Shown in pieces: positions 1 to 6,045 of a DNA stretch of 6,045 nucleotides (its first letter is position 1; the number at the start of each line of letters is the position of its first letter). A program made the translations under genes and the position numbers. The stretch comes from Flavobacterium sp. GTDB taxonomy: Bacteria > Bacteroidota > Bacteroidia > Flavobacteriales > Flavobacteriaceae. Location of the stretch: positions 1 through 6,045 of the forward strand of contig JADMKR010000059.1 of the NCBI GenBank assembly GCA_015478765.1, written 5' to 3'. The notes below the pieces were generated by a model that made no database searches, was not told the origin of the DNA, and saw nothing but the letters and a program-made list of their open reading frames with translations.

Positions 1-2329
1 GACACTTATAAACACGACGTCTTCGGTGGCAACCGTTGTTTATACAGTTACACCTGTGTCCGGGCTATGCGTGGGAGCCGATTTTACGGTTACAGTGACG
101 GTAAATCCGTCGATAAATCCCAATGTATCGGTTAGTAACAGCACCTGCTACGACGCATCGAATGGCAGTATCGAAACCAATATTACCGGAGGCATACCGT
201 TTCCGGGAACCCCATATCAGATATTGTGGACCGGGCCAGGCGGATTCTCATCGACCGACGCCTCCATCTATAATCTTGAACCCGGAGTTTACAATGTCAC
301 CATCACCGATGCAGGCGGTTGTCCATACGGCGGAACTTTCACGATCACTGAACCGGATGAGTTGATAATCGGAACCGATTTAGCGAACAATATTACCTGT
401 TATGACGATAATGACGGAGAAATATCGGTTACGATGACCGGCGGAACGTTGCCGTATATTTATACGTGGACAAAAAATTCGGCTGCTTTTGCTACAACGG
501 AAGACATTGCCAATCTTGGCCCGGGTGTGTACTCGCTATCGGTTACCGATGCAAATAACTGCGCACCGGCGACAATTTCCTTCACGATAGTAGAACCGCC
601 ATTGCTGACGGTGAGTCTTCTAAGCCAGACAAATATTTTGTGTTACGGCGCAGCAACAGGAACTGTTTCAGTGAACGTTGGAGGCGGCATACCGGTTGAG
701 GTGAGTCCGGGCGTCTATAGCTACAACTTCAACTGGAGTGGTCCGAATGGTTTCACTTCATCCGATCAGGACTTGTCGGGATTGCTTGCCGGGACTTATG
801 ATCTGACCATATCAGATCAAAACGGATGTGTCCAAAACCTGTCGGTAACAATCACCCAAAATCCGGAAATCGTACTAACTGCCGCCACAACTCCGATTAC
901 CTGTTATGGTGCCAACAATGCGTCGATAAGTTTGACTGTCAGTGGTGGTGTGGCTCCGTATCAGGCAGCGTGGGACAATCTGGCTACCGGCTTCTTCCAG
1001 GATAACCTGTCGGCCGGAACGTATGTGATTACAGTTACAGATGCTTTAAATTGTCAGCAGATAATATCCGTCGTAATTCCCGAAGCGCCTGTGTTTACCA
1101 CTACGCCTGTAGTGACGCAAATCTCATGTCATGGTGCCAATGACGGAAGCATCCAATTGAATCTGGTGGGCGGAATCGCGCCGGTCGTCCTTACATGGAG
1201 TGATGGTTCGAACCAGGGAACTACGCGTAACAATCTTCCGCCGGGAACTTATACTGCTGTAATCAGTGACGGGACGCCTTGCTATATCACTCAAACATTT
1301 ACAATTGTGGAGCCCGCGCCGTTGGTGGTATCGGCCAATGTGCAAAATGCACTTGCTTGCGGCAATGCTGCGAGCGGTTCGATAGATTTAACCGTTAATG
1401 GCGGAACGATGCCGTACAGTTTTTCATGGTCTAACGGAGCAAACACCGAAGACCTATCCGGACTAACAGCAGGCAACTACGCAGTGACCGTTACTGATAG
1501 CCGTGGATGCGTTGCAACTGCGCAATATCAAGTGACGAGTCCGTTGCCATTAGTGGTCGATATTCAAACCCAGGTTCAGGCGAATTGTACGACCGGTGAG
1601 GTTTATCAGGTATTTACTGCGAATGTTACCGGCGGATTTGCACCGTATGTTATGACGTGGTCCAGTGGAACCGTCAGCGGCGCCAACGGCGAGGTCATGA
1701 CTACTAATCAGAGTACATTAATATTATTCGAGGTAACCGACGACCTTGGATGTACATCCAGCCAGTCGTTTCAGATAACAAACCCGGTGATCAACAATGC
1801 ACCTTTTGGGACGACATCTACCGGATACGAAACCTACGGGTATTACTCGATAGTCGATCCGGTTTACTTTATGAACAATGCAACCGGTGATTATGAAACC
1901 ATTTCGTGGAATTTTGGTGACGGGACTTTTTCAACCGAGGAAAATCCTGTTCATTCCTATATAATTGAAGGCGAATATGTAGTGACGCAAACCGTGACTT
2001 ATCCGTTTGGATGCGTTTATACCCATGTGATTACTTTGTTGGTCAAAAAGGGATATTTCCTGGCTGTGCCGAATGCGTTCACACCAAATGGAGATTCGCT
2101 GAACGATAATTTCCGGCCTGTCACAAAAGGACTTAAAAATGTAAAGCTGACCATTTATGACACTTGGGGATCTGTGATATACTCGGAGGAAGGAACAATC
2201 CTGACCGGTTGGAATGGCGTGATCAACAACATGCCGGCCGAAAATGGCAACTATTATTGTAAGGTCAGCGCCGAAACATTCTACGGAACCGTCGTTCATG
2301 AAAACCATCCATTCGTTTTAATCAAGTAA
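1..2329 (+). CDS. SprB-repeat / PKD-domain surface protein with type B T9SS sorting domain (5'-truncated, C-terminal part)
   Basis: This is the C-terminal part of a large secreted protein. The reading frame is open from base 2 with no real start, so the gene begins upstream of the window. Residues are counted from the GTG codon at 26, which is not taken as the start. Residues 1-28 end a PKD-like module (YTVTP..GLC....FTVTVTVNP). Seven SprB-type repeats follow at about 41-588, most with the pattern C[YH]G..(D/N)GSI..., GG..PY...W, and AG(T/V)Y.VTVTD..GC. A PKD-type domain (about 600-675) carries WNFGDGTFS and NPVHSY. The last 92 residues (676-767) match the type B, gliding-motility-associated sorting domain (CHU_C, PF13585/TIGR04131): VPNAFTPNGDSLNDNFRP, then LTIYDTWGSVIYSEEG, GWNG and NGNYYCKV. 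Known for the family: such proteins cross the outer membrane through T9SS and act as adhesins or filament-like surface proteins. The actual ligand or role is unknown. It overlaps the downstream PorP/SprF-family gene by one base. Confidence 0.93.
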   Translation, partial: TLINTTSSVATVVYTVTPVSGLCVGADFTVTVTVNPSINPNVSVSNSTCYDASNGSIETNITGGIPFPGTPYQILWTGPGGFSSTDASIYNLEPGVYNVTITDAGGCPYGGTFTITEPDELIIGTDLANNITCYDDNDGEISVTMTGGTLPYIYTWTKNSAAFATTEDIANLGPGVYSLSVTDANNCAPATISFTIVEPPLLTVSLLSQTNILCYGAATGTVSVNVGGGIPVEVSPGVYSYNFNWSGPNGFTSSDQDLSGLLAGTYDLTISDQNGCVQNLSVTITQNPEIVLTAATTPITCYGANNASISLTVSGGVAPYQAAWDNLATGFFQDNLSAGTYVITVTDALNCQQIISVVIPEAPVFTTTPVVTQISCHGANDGSIQLNLVGGIAPVVLTWSDGSNQGTTRNNLPPGTYTAVISDGTPCYITQTFTIVEPAPLVVSANVQNALACGNAASGSIDLTVNGGTMPYSFSWSNGANTEDLSGLTAGNYAVTVTDSRGCVATAQYQVTSPLPLVVDIQTQVQANCTTGEVYQVFTANVTGGFAPYVMTWSSGTVSGANGEVMTTNQSTLILFEVTDDLGCTSSQSFQITNPVINNAPFGTTSTGYETYGYYSIVDPVYFMNNATGDYETISWNFGDGTFSTEENPVHSYIIEGEYVVTQTVTYPFGCVYTHVITLLVKKGYFLAVPNAFTPNGDSLNDNFRPVTKGLKNVKLTIYDTWGSVIYSEEGTILTGWNGVINNMPAENGNYYCKVSAETFYGTVVHENHPFVLIK
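146..1789 (+). repeat. Seven tandem SprB-type protein repeats (about 67-87 codons each)
   Basis: The repeat units start at codons for Cys at nucleotides 146, 398, 641, 902, 1127, 1358 and 1586, with periods of 84, 81, 87, 75, 77 and 76 residues. The last unit is about 67 residues. They are diverged at the DNA level, so this is an old protein repeat rather than a recent tandem duplication. Short conserved DNA stretches persist where the motif is constant, for example the GG-T-(L/M)-PY codons near 439 and 1399 differ by a single base over about 17. The seventh unit keeps the GG.APY..TW and TD..GC motifs but has lost the G(T/V)Y turn, so it is a degenerate terminal repeat. The series probably continues upstream of the window, but this cannot be seen. 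Confidence 0.88.
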
Positions 2330-3360
2330 TGATGAAGTTTAAAATTATAATGATACTTGCGCTTTGCGCATCCCGGATGTTTGCACAGGATCCCTTATTT
2401 ACACAATATTATCTTGTGCCGGAGACATTAAACCCAGGTTTTACAGGCTATTTAGACACTTGGCATGCGGGGGTTCTGCACCGTACACAGTGGCCCGACG
2501 GCAACAGGCGCATAGACACCGAATATGCGTTTGTCAATGCAGCAGTAGGCGAGAGGGCCGGGCTTGGCGTTACGGTTTTGAACCATCGCGAGAAATTCAC
2601 CGGTTATAATTATTTGCAGATCAATGCGGCCTACGCTTATCGGGTGGAATTGAATGACGAGTGGAATTTTCGCCCGGGTGTAGAAGCCGGATTCGGGCAA
2701 AAAAGCTACGGATTTGGAAATTTGATTCTCGAAGATCAGATAAACCTGAACACCGAGACGATTACAGACGGCAGCGTCGATCCGGGCGTATTGGGTTATA
2801 ACAACAAGCTGACATTTATAGATGTGTCGGCCGCATTTGTAATCGACAAGGAAGATGTTTGGTTCGGCATGGCATTGAAGCATTTGAACCGACCTGACAT
2901 TTCGTTTACCGAAAGCGGCAACGTGCCATTAGAGATGCTACTGTCGGTTCACGGAGGATATGCAATAAACCTGGACGACACCCGATTCATGTTTTTGCCA
3001 GAAAACACAAAATGGTTGCTGACCGGAAATTTTATGATGCAGGGCCAGTACAATCGCTTTGACTTGGGAACAGCGGCGCTTTTTGATATGTTCACTTTCG
3101 GTGTTACAGGCGCGACGAATCCCGGGAAGAAGAGCAAAGACAGCCACTTTTTGACATCGGTGAATGTGTTCGGTTCGATACAGCTCGATCATTTCATATT
3201 TGGATATGCATACGATTTCAATACTTCAAAATTGGGTCAGACGCGTGGCGTTTATGAATTGTCGCTAACATGGCAACTTGATTATACTTATAAATGTTGG
3301 GGTTGCCCGAATTACAAAGTATATCGCGACGGTGGCAGGCCGGGTTATCGAAGAAAGTAG
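2329..3360 (+). CDS. PorP/SprF family type IX secretion-associated outer-membrane protein
   Basis: The 343-residue product has a signal peptide (hydrophobic IIMILAL at about 6-12, likely cleavage near MFAQ, residues 17-20), followed directly by the PorP/SprF signature DPLFTQYYLVPETLNPGFTG (21-40). Further family landmarks are NRPDISF (187-193), FIFGYAYDFNTSKLG (289-303) and a final strand-like GVYELSLTW (307-315). Alternating hydrophobic and polar residues across the length suit an outer-membrane beta-barrel, and the length is usual for the family (TIGR03519/PF11751). Known for the family: SprF of Flavobacterium johnsoniae is needed for secretion or surface attachment of the SprB adhesin, and type B sorting domains depend on such partners. 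The preceding gene ends in that domain and the junction is TAATG, so this is probably the cognate partner of that cargo. A second ATG follows at once at 2332 and could equally be used. The tail after the last strand holds CWGCP (323-327) and ends in a basic PGYRRK. No Shine-Dalgarno sequence is visible. Confidence 0.92.
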   Translation: MMKFKIIMILALCASRMFAQDPLFTQYYLVPETLNPGFTGYLDTWHAGVLHRTQWPDGNRRIDTEYAFVNAAVGERAGLGVTVLNHREKFTGYNYLQINAAYAYRVELNDEWNFRPGVEAGFGQKSYGFGNLILEDQINLNTETITDGSVDPGVLGYNNKLTFIDVSAAFVIDKEDVWFGMALKHLNRPDISFTESGNVPLEMLLSVHGGYAINLDDTRFMFLPENTKWLLTGNFMMQGQYNRFDLGTAALFDMFTFGVTGATNPGKKSKDSHFLTSVNVFGSIQLDHFIFGYAYDFNTSKLGQTRGVYELSLTWQLDYTYKCWGCPNYKVYRDGGRPGYRRK

Positions 3361-3381
3361 CCGAAACATCGGCCTATTTTA
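3360..3381 (+). terminator. Small hairpin in the 13-bp convergent gap, possible terminator
   Basis: GCCGA (3360-3364), loop AACA, and TCGGC (3369-3373) form a perfect 5-bp, GC-rich stem, followed on the plus strand by CTATTTTAT. It fills the whole gap between the stop codon of the PorP/SprF gene and the stop codon of the convergent DUF4153 gene (plus-strand CTA at 3374-3376). The stem is short and the T-run is interrupted, so it would be a weak intrinsic terminator, better placed for the plus strand. The minus-strand copy is followed by CTACTTTC, which is poorer. Confidence 0.45.
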
Positions 3382-5119
3382 TCAAAAAAACCGAATCGTA
3401 AATATTGATGGGGTCATCCTGGCCGATATCTGACCGGTCGATGGCGCCCAGGATCATTTTGATTTCCAGTTCGCCCAGCGAAAATTCAATGAACAATTTA
3501 GCTGTTTCGATTTCGATGTCGGGCGACTGATATTTTTTATACAGATTTTTGATTATTGGCAGTAGGTCGATTTCCTCGCCTGTGCTCAAAGTAAGTTTAT
3601 AGATTTGGCTGCTGGAATACAGATTTTTTGTCAATCTCAGTTTTTTGCCGTCGATCACTACTGCCGACTGATGCAAATCTTCTTCTGAAATTGCATATCG
3701 GAATCCGGAAACCGGATGCAGCCGGGTTGGGTTGCTTACTAGCGTAATCTCACTTCGATCAACGGGCTCGATATGGGTAACATTGGTAAACTGATCCCGA
3801 ATATACCATCGGTCAGAATCGATTAATTTCCGGTGAAGACTATCCTGCAAATAATTTCCTAAGTAGTCATAATCTTGGCGCAGACTAAGGAATTCAAATT
3901 TATCGGCAATATTTCTCGCCATATCCGAGGAAATCTCTGCATTAAAATCAATTTTTCCATCTTTTGCTAAGCGATTTTCGGCCAGCAATAGTTCCAGTTG
4001 TGTGCGCTGGCTTCGCTTTGCGACCGAAAAGGCGTTCAGATACGGGAAGATCAGCGAAAAGAGACCGAATATGAACAGCGAAATTGGAATGAATTTGATC
4101 GAACTCTTTTTAAAGACAATAAAATAAATAACGACAAATAATAACCACACGGCGATCAGAACAACGAAGTAGCGAGGCTCCGTATAGCCATATTCGAGAA
4201 TCCGCGTTGCAATCGCCACAAATAACAGCACCAGGAGCGGAACCAGAGTATAATAAAAAAGGTTGCTGAAAATTTTGACCCACGACCGTGCCGAATCGAG
4301 CTTCAACGGATGGACCAGCAGCAATGCGAGAATTCCGATGATTGAATAGGCAAGTATCAGATAGGAAACCCAACCTTCGGGCAGTTCCCACATTACAGCG
4401 ATTTTTCCGGCATAGAAGTAAAGTATTACAAGGTAAATCAGCAAAAGCGGGATTAATATAAATTGGGTGAAGAACTTCAGTACGACCGGATACTCACTGC
4501 TTCGTTCCAAAGACGATAACCCGCTGTCAGAAAATAATAAAAAGATCAAAGTACTGCCGGTAATGCTCATCACAAAGAAAATCTGCGGGTAAATATTCTG
4601 TCTGAAGTCCAGCGCGAATAATTGCTCGACCGCGACGACCGCCAGCATCACTCCGCCGGTTAAAACCCCTGTAAATATGGCCGTGAGCACAATGTTGACA
4701 AAAAGATTCTTATTGTATTGCCAAAAGGTGGCTTCCGGTTGTTGGTTTACGAACGGAATAAAAGATACCAGTAAATGTGAAAGTATATACGATGTAATAA
4801 GGATGTAAACGTGTACTTCGGTAAAATCATCTTCTGATGCAGGAAGAATAAAATAGAATCCGATCAAAAATAAAATACCGACGATTTGCAGCAGATAGGT
4901 CTTTCCGAGTCGCTGGGATAACATTTTTAAAGCGAACAGAAGTGATATTCCCAACGACGAACAGATGACTATCTTGACCAGCCGGAAATTGTCGGCCCCC
5001 GAGGATTCTATCAACATCACAACTGAAGCCGACATTATAACGGCCATCGCCAGTACCAAAGGATATTTCAGAAACGCGATCTGAACTTTCCGGAATACGT
5101 TTAAGATCTTTTTTTGCAT
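3374..5119 (-). CDS. DUF4153 domain-containing multi-pass membrane protein
   Basis: The 581-residue product has about eleven predicted membrane segments in the first 362 residues (roughly 17-37, 45-65, 76-92, 103-123, 138-163, 178-196, 212-236, 250-270, 286-305, 316-336, 343-362) and a soluble C-terminal part of about 215 residues. Conserved stretches that I recognise from DUF4153 (PF13687) proteins of Bacteroidota are FWQYNKNLFVNIVLTAIF.G (132-151), GGVMLAVVAVEQLFALD (155-171), VAIATRILEYGYTEPRYFVV (301-320) and SIKFIPISLFIFGLFSLIFP (340-359), ending in YLNAFSVAKRSQ. The family has no established biochemical function, and it acts in the inner membrane. The start at 5119 gives a normal N-terminus with an amphipathic basic lead (MQKKILNVFRK) before the first segment; the stop is TAG. 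The gene is convergent with the PorP/SprF gene (13-bp gap) and divergent from the Crp/Fnr gene (121-bp gap), so it may share regulation with the latter. With an odd number of segments, the C-terminal part would lie on the opposite face from the N-terminus; this depends on the count. Confidence 0.88.
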   Translation of the reverse strand: MQKKILNVFRKVQIAFLKYPLVLAMAVIMSASVVMLIESSGADNFRLVKIVICSSLGISLLFALKMLSQRLGKTYLLQIVGILFLIGFYFILPASEDDFTEVHVYILITSYILSHLLVSFIPFVNQQPEATFWQYNKNLFVNIVLTAIFTGVLTGGVMLAVVAVEQLFALDFRQNIYPQIFFVMSITGSTLIFLLFSDSGLSSLERSSEYPVVLKFFTQFILIPLLLIYLVILYFYAGKIAVMWELPEGWVSYLILAYSIIGILALLLVHPLKLDSARSWVKIFSNLFYYTLVPLLVLLFVAIATRILEYGYTEPRYFVVLIAVWLLFVVIYFIVFKKSSIKFIPISLFIFGLFSLIFPYLNAFSVAKRSQRTQLELLLAENRLAKDGKIDFNAEISSDMARNIADKFEFLSLRQDYDYLGNYLQDSLHRKLIDSDRWYIRDQFTNVTHIEPVDRSEITLVSNPTRLHPVSGFRYAISEEDLHQSAVVIDGKKLRLTKNLYSSSQIYKLTLSTGEEIDLLPIIKNLYKKYQSPDIEIETAKLFIEFSLGELEIKMILGAIDRSDIGQDDPINIYDSVFLIK

Positions 5120-5163
5120 CGTTGGCTGATTTTGACGGTTTTAAAAGTTGTTCCGAATATACT

Positions 5164-5185
5164 GATATTTGCTGCAGGAAATATC
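5164..5185. promoter_or_regulatory. 22-bp near-perfect palindrome, candidate operator between divergent genes
   Basis: The arms GATATTT (5164-5170) and AAATATC (5179-5185) are exact reverse complements, and the 8-bp centre GCTGCAGG contains the palindrome CTGCAG. Ten of eleven base pairs of the dyad match; only positions 5171/5178 (G/G) break it. The symmetry continues outward as ACT (5161-5163) and AGT (5187-5189) if a single C at 5186 is skipped. It lies 44 bp from the start codon of DUF4153 and 55 bp from that of the Crp/Fnr gene. A 22-bp dyad is the usual footprint size for Crp/Fnr dimers, though the arms do not resemble the E. coli CRP (TGTGA) or FNR (TTGAT) half-sites. The role as an operator of the adjacent regulator is inferred. 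Confidence 0.5.
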
Positions 5186-5240
5186 CAGTGCCAACCGGAA
5201 TCCAAATTCAGGAATCTTTGCTAACTTTAATCAAAAATAG

Positions 5241-5816
5241 ATGACTTTGCTTCGCGAAAATATTGAAAGTACCTTGGGCCACGAAATATCGAATGAAGCT
5301 TATGAAGCGTTTGTTGCCATTTCCTTTCAGAAGTCATTCGATAAAAAAGAGTTTTTGGCCGAGGCAGGAAAGTATTGCCGTTATCAATTTTTTATCATAG
5401 AGGGTGCCTGTTACTCGTATTATGTCAATGAGAAAGGCGATAAGAACGCCATTCAATTTGCAATAGAGAGCCACTGGATAACCGATTCGGCCAGTTATTT
5501 TGCCGACAAGCCCGCAGTTTCAACAATCGAAACGCTTGAACCAACCATGGCATTGCTGCTCAGTAAAGTGAACTTCGACAATTTATGCCAACAGTATCCG
5601 GTCTATGATAAATTCTTTCGGATATTACTTCAAAACTCGCTGGCGGCGCTTCATCTTCGTATCGCCAAAACCATTAGTGAAGACGCCGAACATCGGTACA
5701 CAGAATTTTCGAAAAAATATCCGCACTTCACACAGCGCATACCACAGTACCTGATTGCATCCTTTCTTGGAGTCAAACCACAGTCGCTTAGCCGTATCCG
5801 TAAGCACACCTCATAA
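5241..5816 (+). CDS. Crp/Fnr family transcriptional regulator
   Basis: The 191-residue product has the layout of the short Bacteroidota Crp/Fnr paralogues: a cyclic-nucleotide-binding-type beta-roll (about 25-115, with KKEFLAEAGKYCRYQFFIIEGACYSYYVNEKGD at its core), a long dimerisation helix (about 118-145) and a C-terminal helix-turn-helix RIPQYLIASFLGVKPQSLSRIR (166-187), with SLSRIR in the recognition helix. The phosphate-binding cassette of cAMP receptors (GE..L......R.A) is not present; the equivalent region reads YFADKPAVSTIETLEPT, so cAMP is unlikely to be the ligand and the effector is unknown. There are only two cysteines near the relevant regions (46, 57) and no N-terminal FNR-type cysteine cluster, so no iron-sulfur cluster is expected. 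The start at 5241 gives the usual family length; its leader is A-rich (ATCAAAAATAG) without a Shine-Dalgarno sequence. It is divergent from DUF4153 and 78 bp upstream of a YceI gene on the same strand, a pairing often seen in this phylum. Confidence 0.9.
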   Translation: MTLLRENIESTLGHEISNEAYEAFVAISFQKSFDKKEFLAEAGKYCRYQFFIIEGACYSYYVNEKGDKNAIQFAIESHWITDSASYFADKPAVSTIETLEPTMALLLSKVNFDNLCQQYPVYDKFFRILLQNSLAALHLRIAKTISEDAEHRYTEFSKKYPHFTQRIPQYLIASFLGVKPQSLSRIRKHTS

Positions 5817-5894
5817 AGCATTAATTAACATAAGTGAATGAACAACCATTTTGCGTTGGCGACCTTTGTATTATTAATCATTAAAACAATTATT

Positions 5895-6045
5895 ATGGAA
5901 ACCAATGGAAAAACAACTTGGAAAGTAGATCCAACGCATAGCGAACTAACATTTAAAGTGAAGCACCTGATGATATCGAACGTAAAAGGTGAATTTAGAA
6001 AGTTCGACGCTACAATAACCAGCAATGGCAGTGATTTTAGCAGTG
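5895..6045 (+). CDS. YceI family protein (N-terminal 50 codons; runs off window)
   Basis: The open frame from ATG 5895 continues to the end of the window. Its first 50 residues contain the YceI N-terminal signature: W-K-V-D-P-T-H-S-E-L-T-F-K-V-K-H (9-24), then LMISNVKGEFRKFDATI (25-41). The D-P-x-H-S and V-K-H motifs and the G.F..FDA turn are diagnostic of this lipocalin-like fold, which binds long isoprenoid or other amphipathic lipids in characterised members. Full-length members are about 170-190 residues, so about two thirds is missing. The start at 5895 puts WKVDPTHS at the usual distance from the N-terminus and gives a cytoplasmic protein without a signal peptide, as in many Bacteroidota homologues. 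An in-frame ATG at 5838 would add 19 mostly hydrophobic residues; I consider it less likely. The upstream Crp/Fnr gene is on the same strand and may control it. Confidence 0.88.
   Translation, partial: METNGKTTWKVDPTHSELTFKVKHLMISNVKGEFRKFDATITSNGSDFSS

Noticed and set aside
26..28. GTG at 26 as the start codon of the large repeat protein.
   Set aside because: The frame is open upstream to the window edge and the first residues are the middle of a PKD-like module with no signal peptide, so the gene starts outside the window.
146..1789. The regular spacing of repeats as a possible CRISPR or DNA-level tandem array.
   Set aside because: The periodicity is at the protein level with units of 200-260 bp that are widely diverged in DNA; there are no short identical repeats with spacers.
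1124..2308. Several minus-strand open frames of 61-125 codons within the repeat-protein gene.
   Set aside because: They lie opposite a well-supported domain-rich gene, and their translations have no recognisable motifs or sensible composition.
2359..2382. Possible lipoprotein signal (Leu-Ala-Leu-Cys) in the PorP/SprF leader.
   Set aside because: The residue before the Cys is Leu rather than Gly, Ala or Ser, and the mature-protein signature begins later at DPLFTQ, so ordinary signal peptidase cleavage after the FAQ region fits better.
2452..3192. Minus-strand frames of up to 143 codons opposite the PorP/SprF gene.
   Set aside because: The plus-strand product has clear family motifs over its full length; the antisense translations resemble nothing known.
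5164..5220. GATATTTG (5164) and AATCTTTG (5213) as Bacteroidota -7 promoter elements (TAnnTTTG).
   Set aside because: Each has one mismatch, and neither has a TTG-type -33 element at the expected distance, so a promoter call would be guesswork.
5861..5868. GACCTTTG upstream of the YceI gene as a -7 element.
   Set aside because: One mismatch to TAnnTTTG and no -33 element at a suitable distance.
5821..5884. TTAATTAA (5821-5828) and TTAAT-C-ATTAA (5874-5884) as operator or terminator.
   Set aside because: Both are short, purely A/T-rich dyads in A/T-rich intergenic sequence and are expected by chance; neither forms a stable stem with a T-run.
5825..6025. Minus-strand 66-codon frame at the right end.
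   Set aside because: It lies opposite the YceI N-terminus, whose motifs are unmistakable on the plus strand.

Overview
The window looks like a chromosomal segment from a member of the Bacteroidota. The evidence is a large secreted protein with SprB-type repeats and a type B type IX secretion (T9SS) sorting domain, a PorP/SprF-family outer-membrane protein, a DUF4153 membrane protein, a short Bacteroidota-style Crp/Fnr regulator, and A/T-rich leaders without Shine-Dalgarno sequences. Both T9SS-related families are essentially confined to this phylum. The genus cannot be read from the sequence.

Layout: (1) Positions 1-2329 (+) hold the 3' part of a giant repeat-containing T9SS cargo gene, whose 5' end lies outside the window. 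(2) Positions 2329-3360 (+) hold a PorP/SprF-family gene that overlaps the cargo stop codon by one base (TAATG). (3) A 13-bp gap with a small hairpin separates it from a convergent DUF4153 gene on the minus strand (3374-5119). (4) A 121-bp divergent intergenic region carries a near-perfect 22-bp palindrome (5164-5185). (5) Positions 5241-5816 (+) hold a Crp/Fnr-family regulator. (6) From 5895 (+) to the window end runs the first 50 codons of a YceI-family gene. No intergenic stretch exceeds about 125 bp.

Functionally there are two blocks. The first is a secretion unit: a cell-surface or released repeat protein translated just ahead of the PorP/SprF-like protein that probably serves as its dedicated T9SS partner or surface anchor. 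The second is a regulator flanked by a divergent membrane protein and a downstream YceI gene. The palindrome in the divergent region is a plausible operator for the regulator. I see no tRNA, rRNA, CRISPR array, insertion sequence, attachment site or phage signature. Most of the window belongs to known families; the points of most interest are the tightly coupled cargo/PorP pair, the register of paired cysteines in the repeats, and the palindrome.
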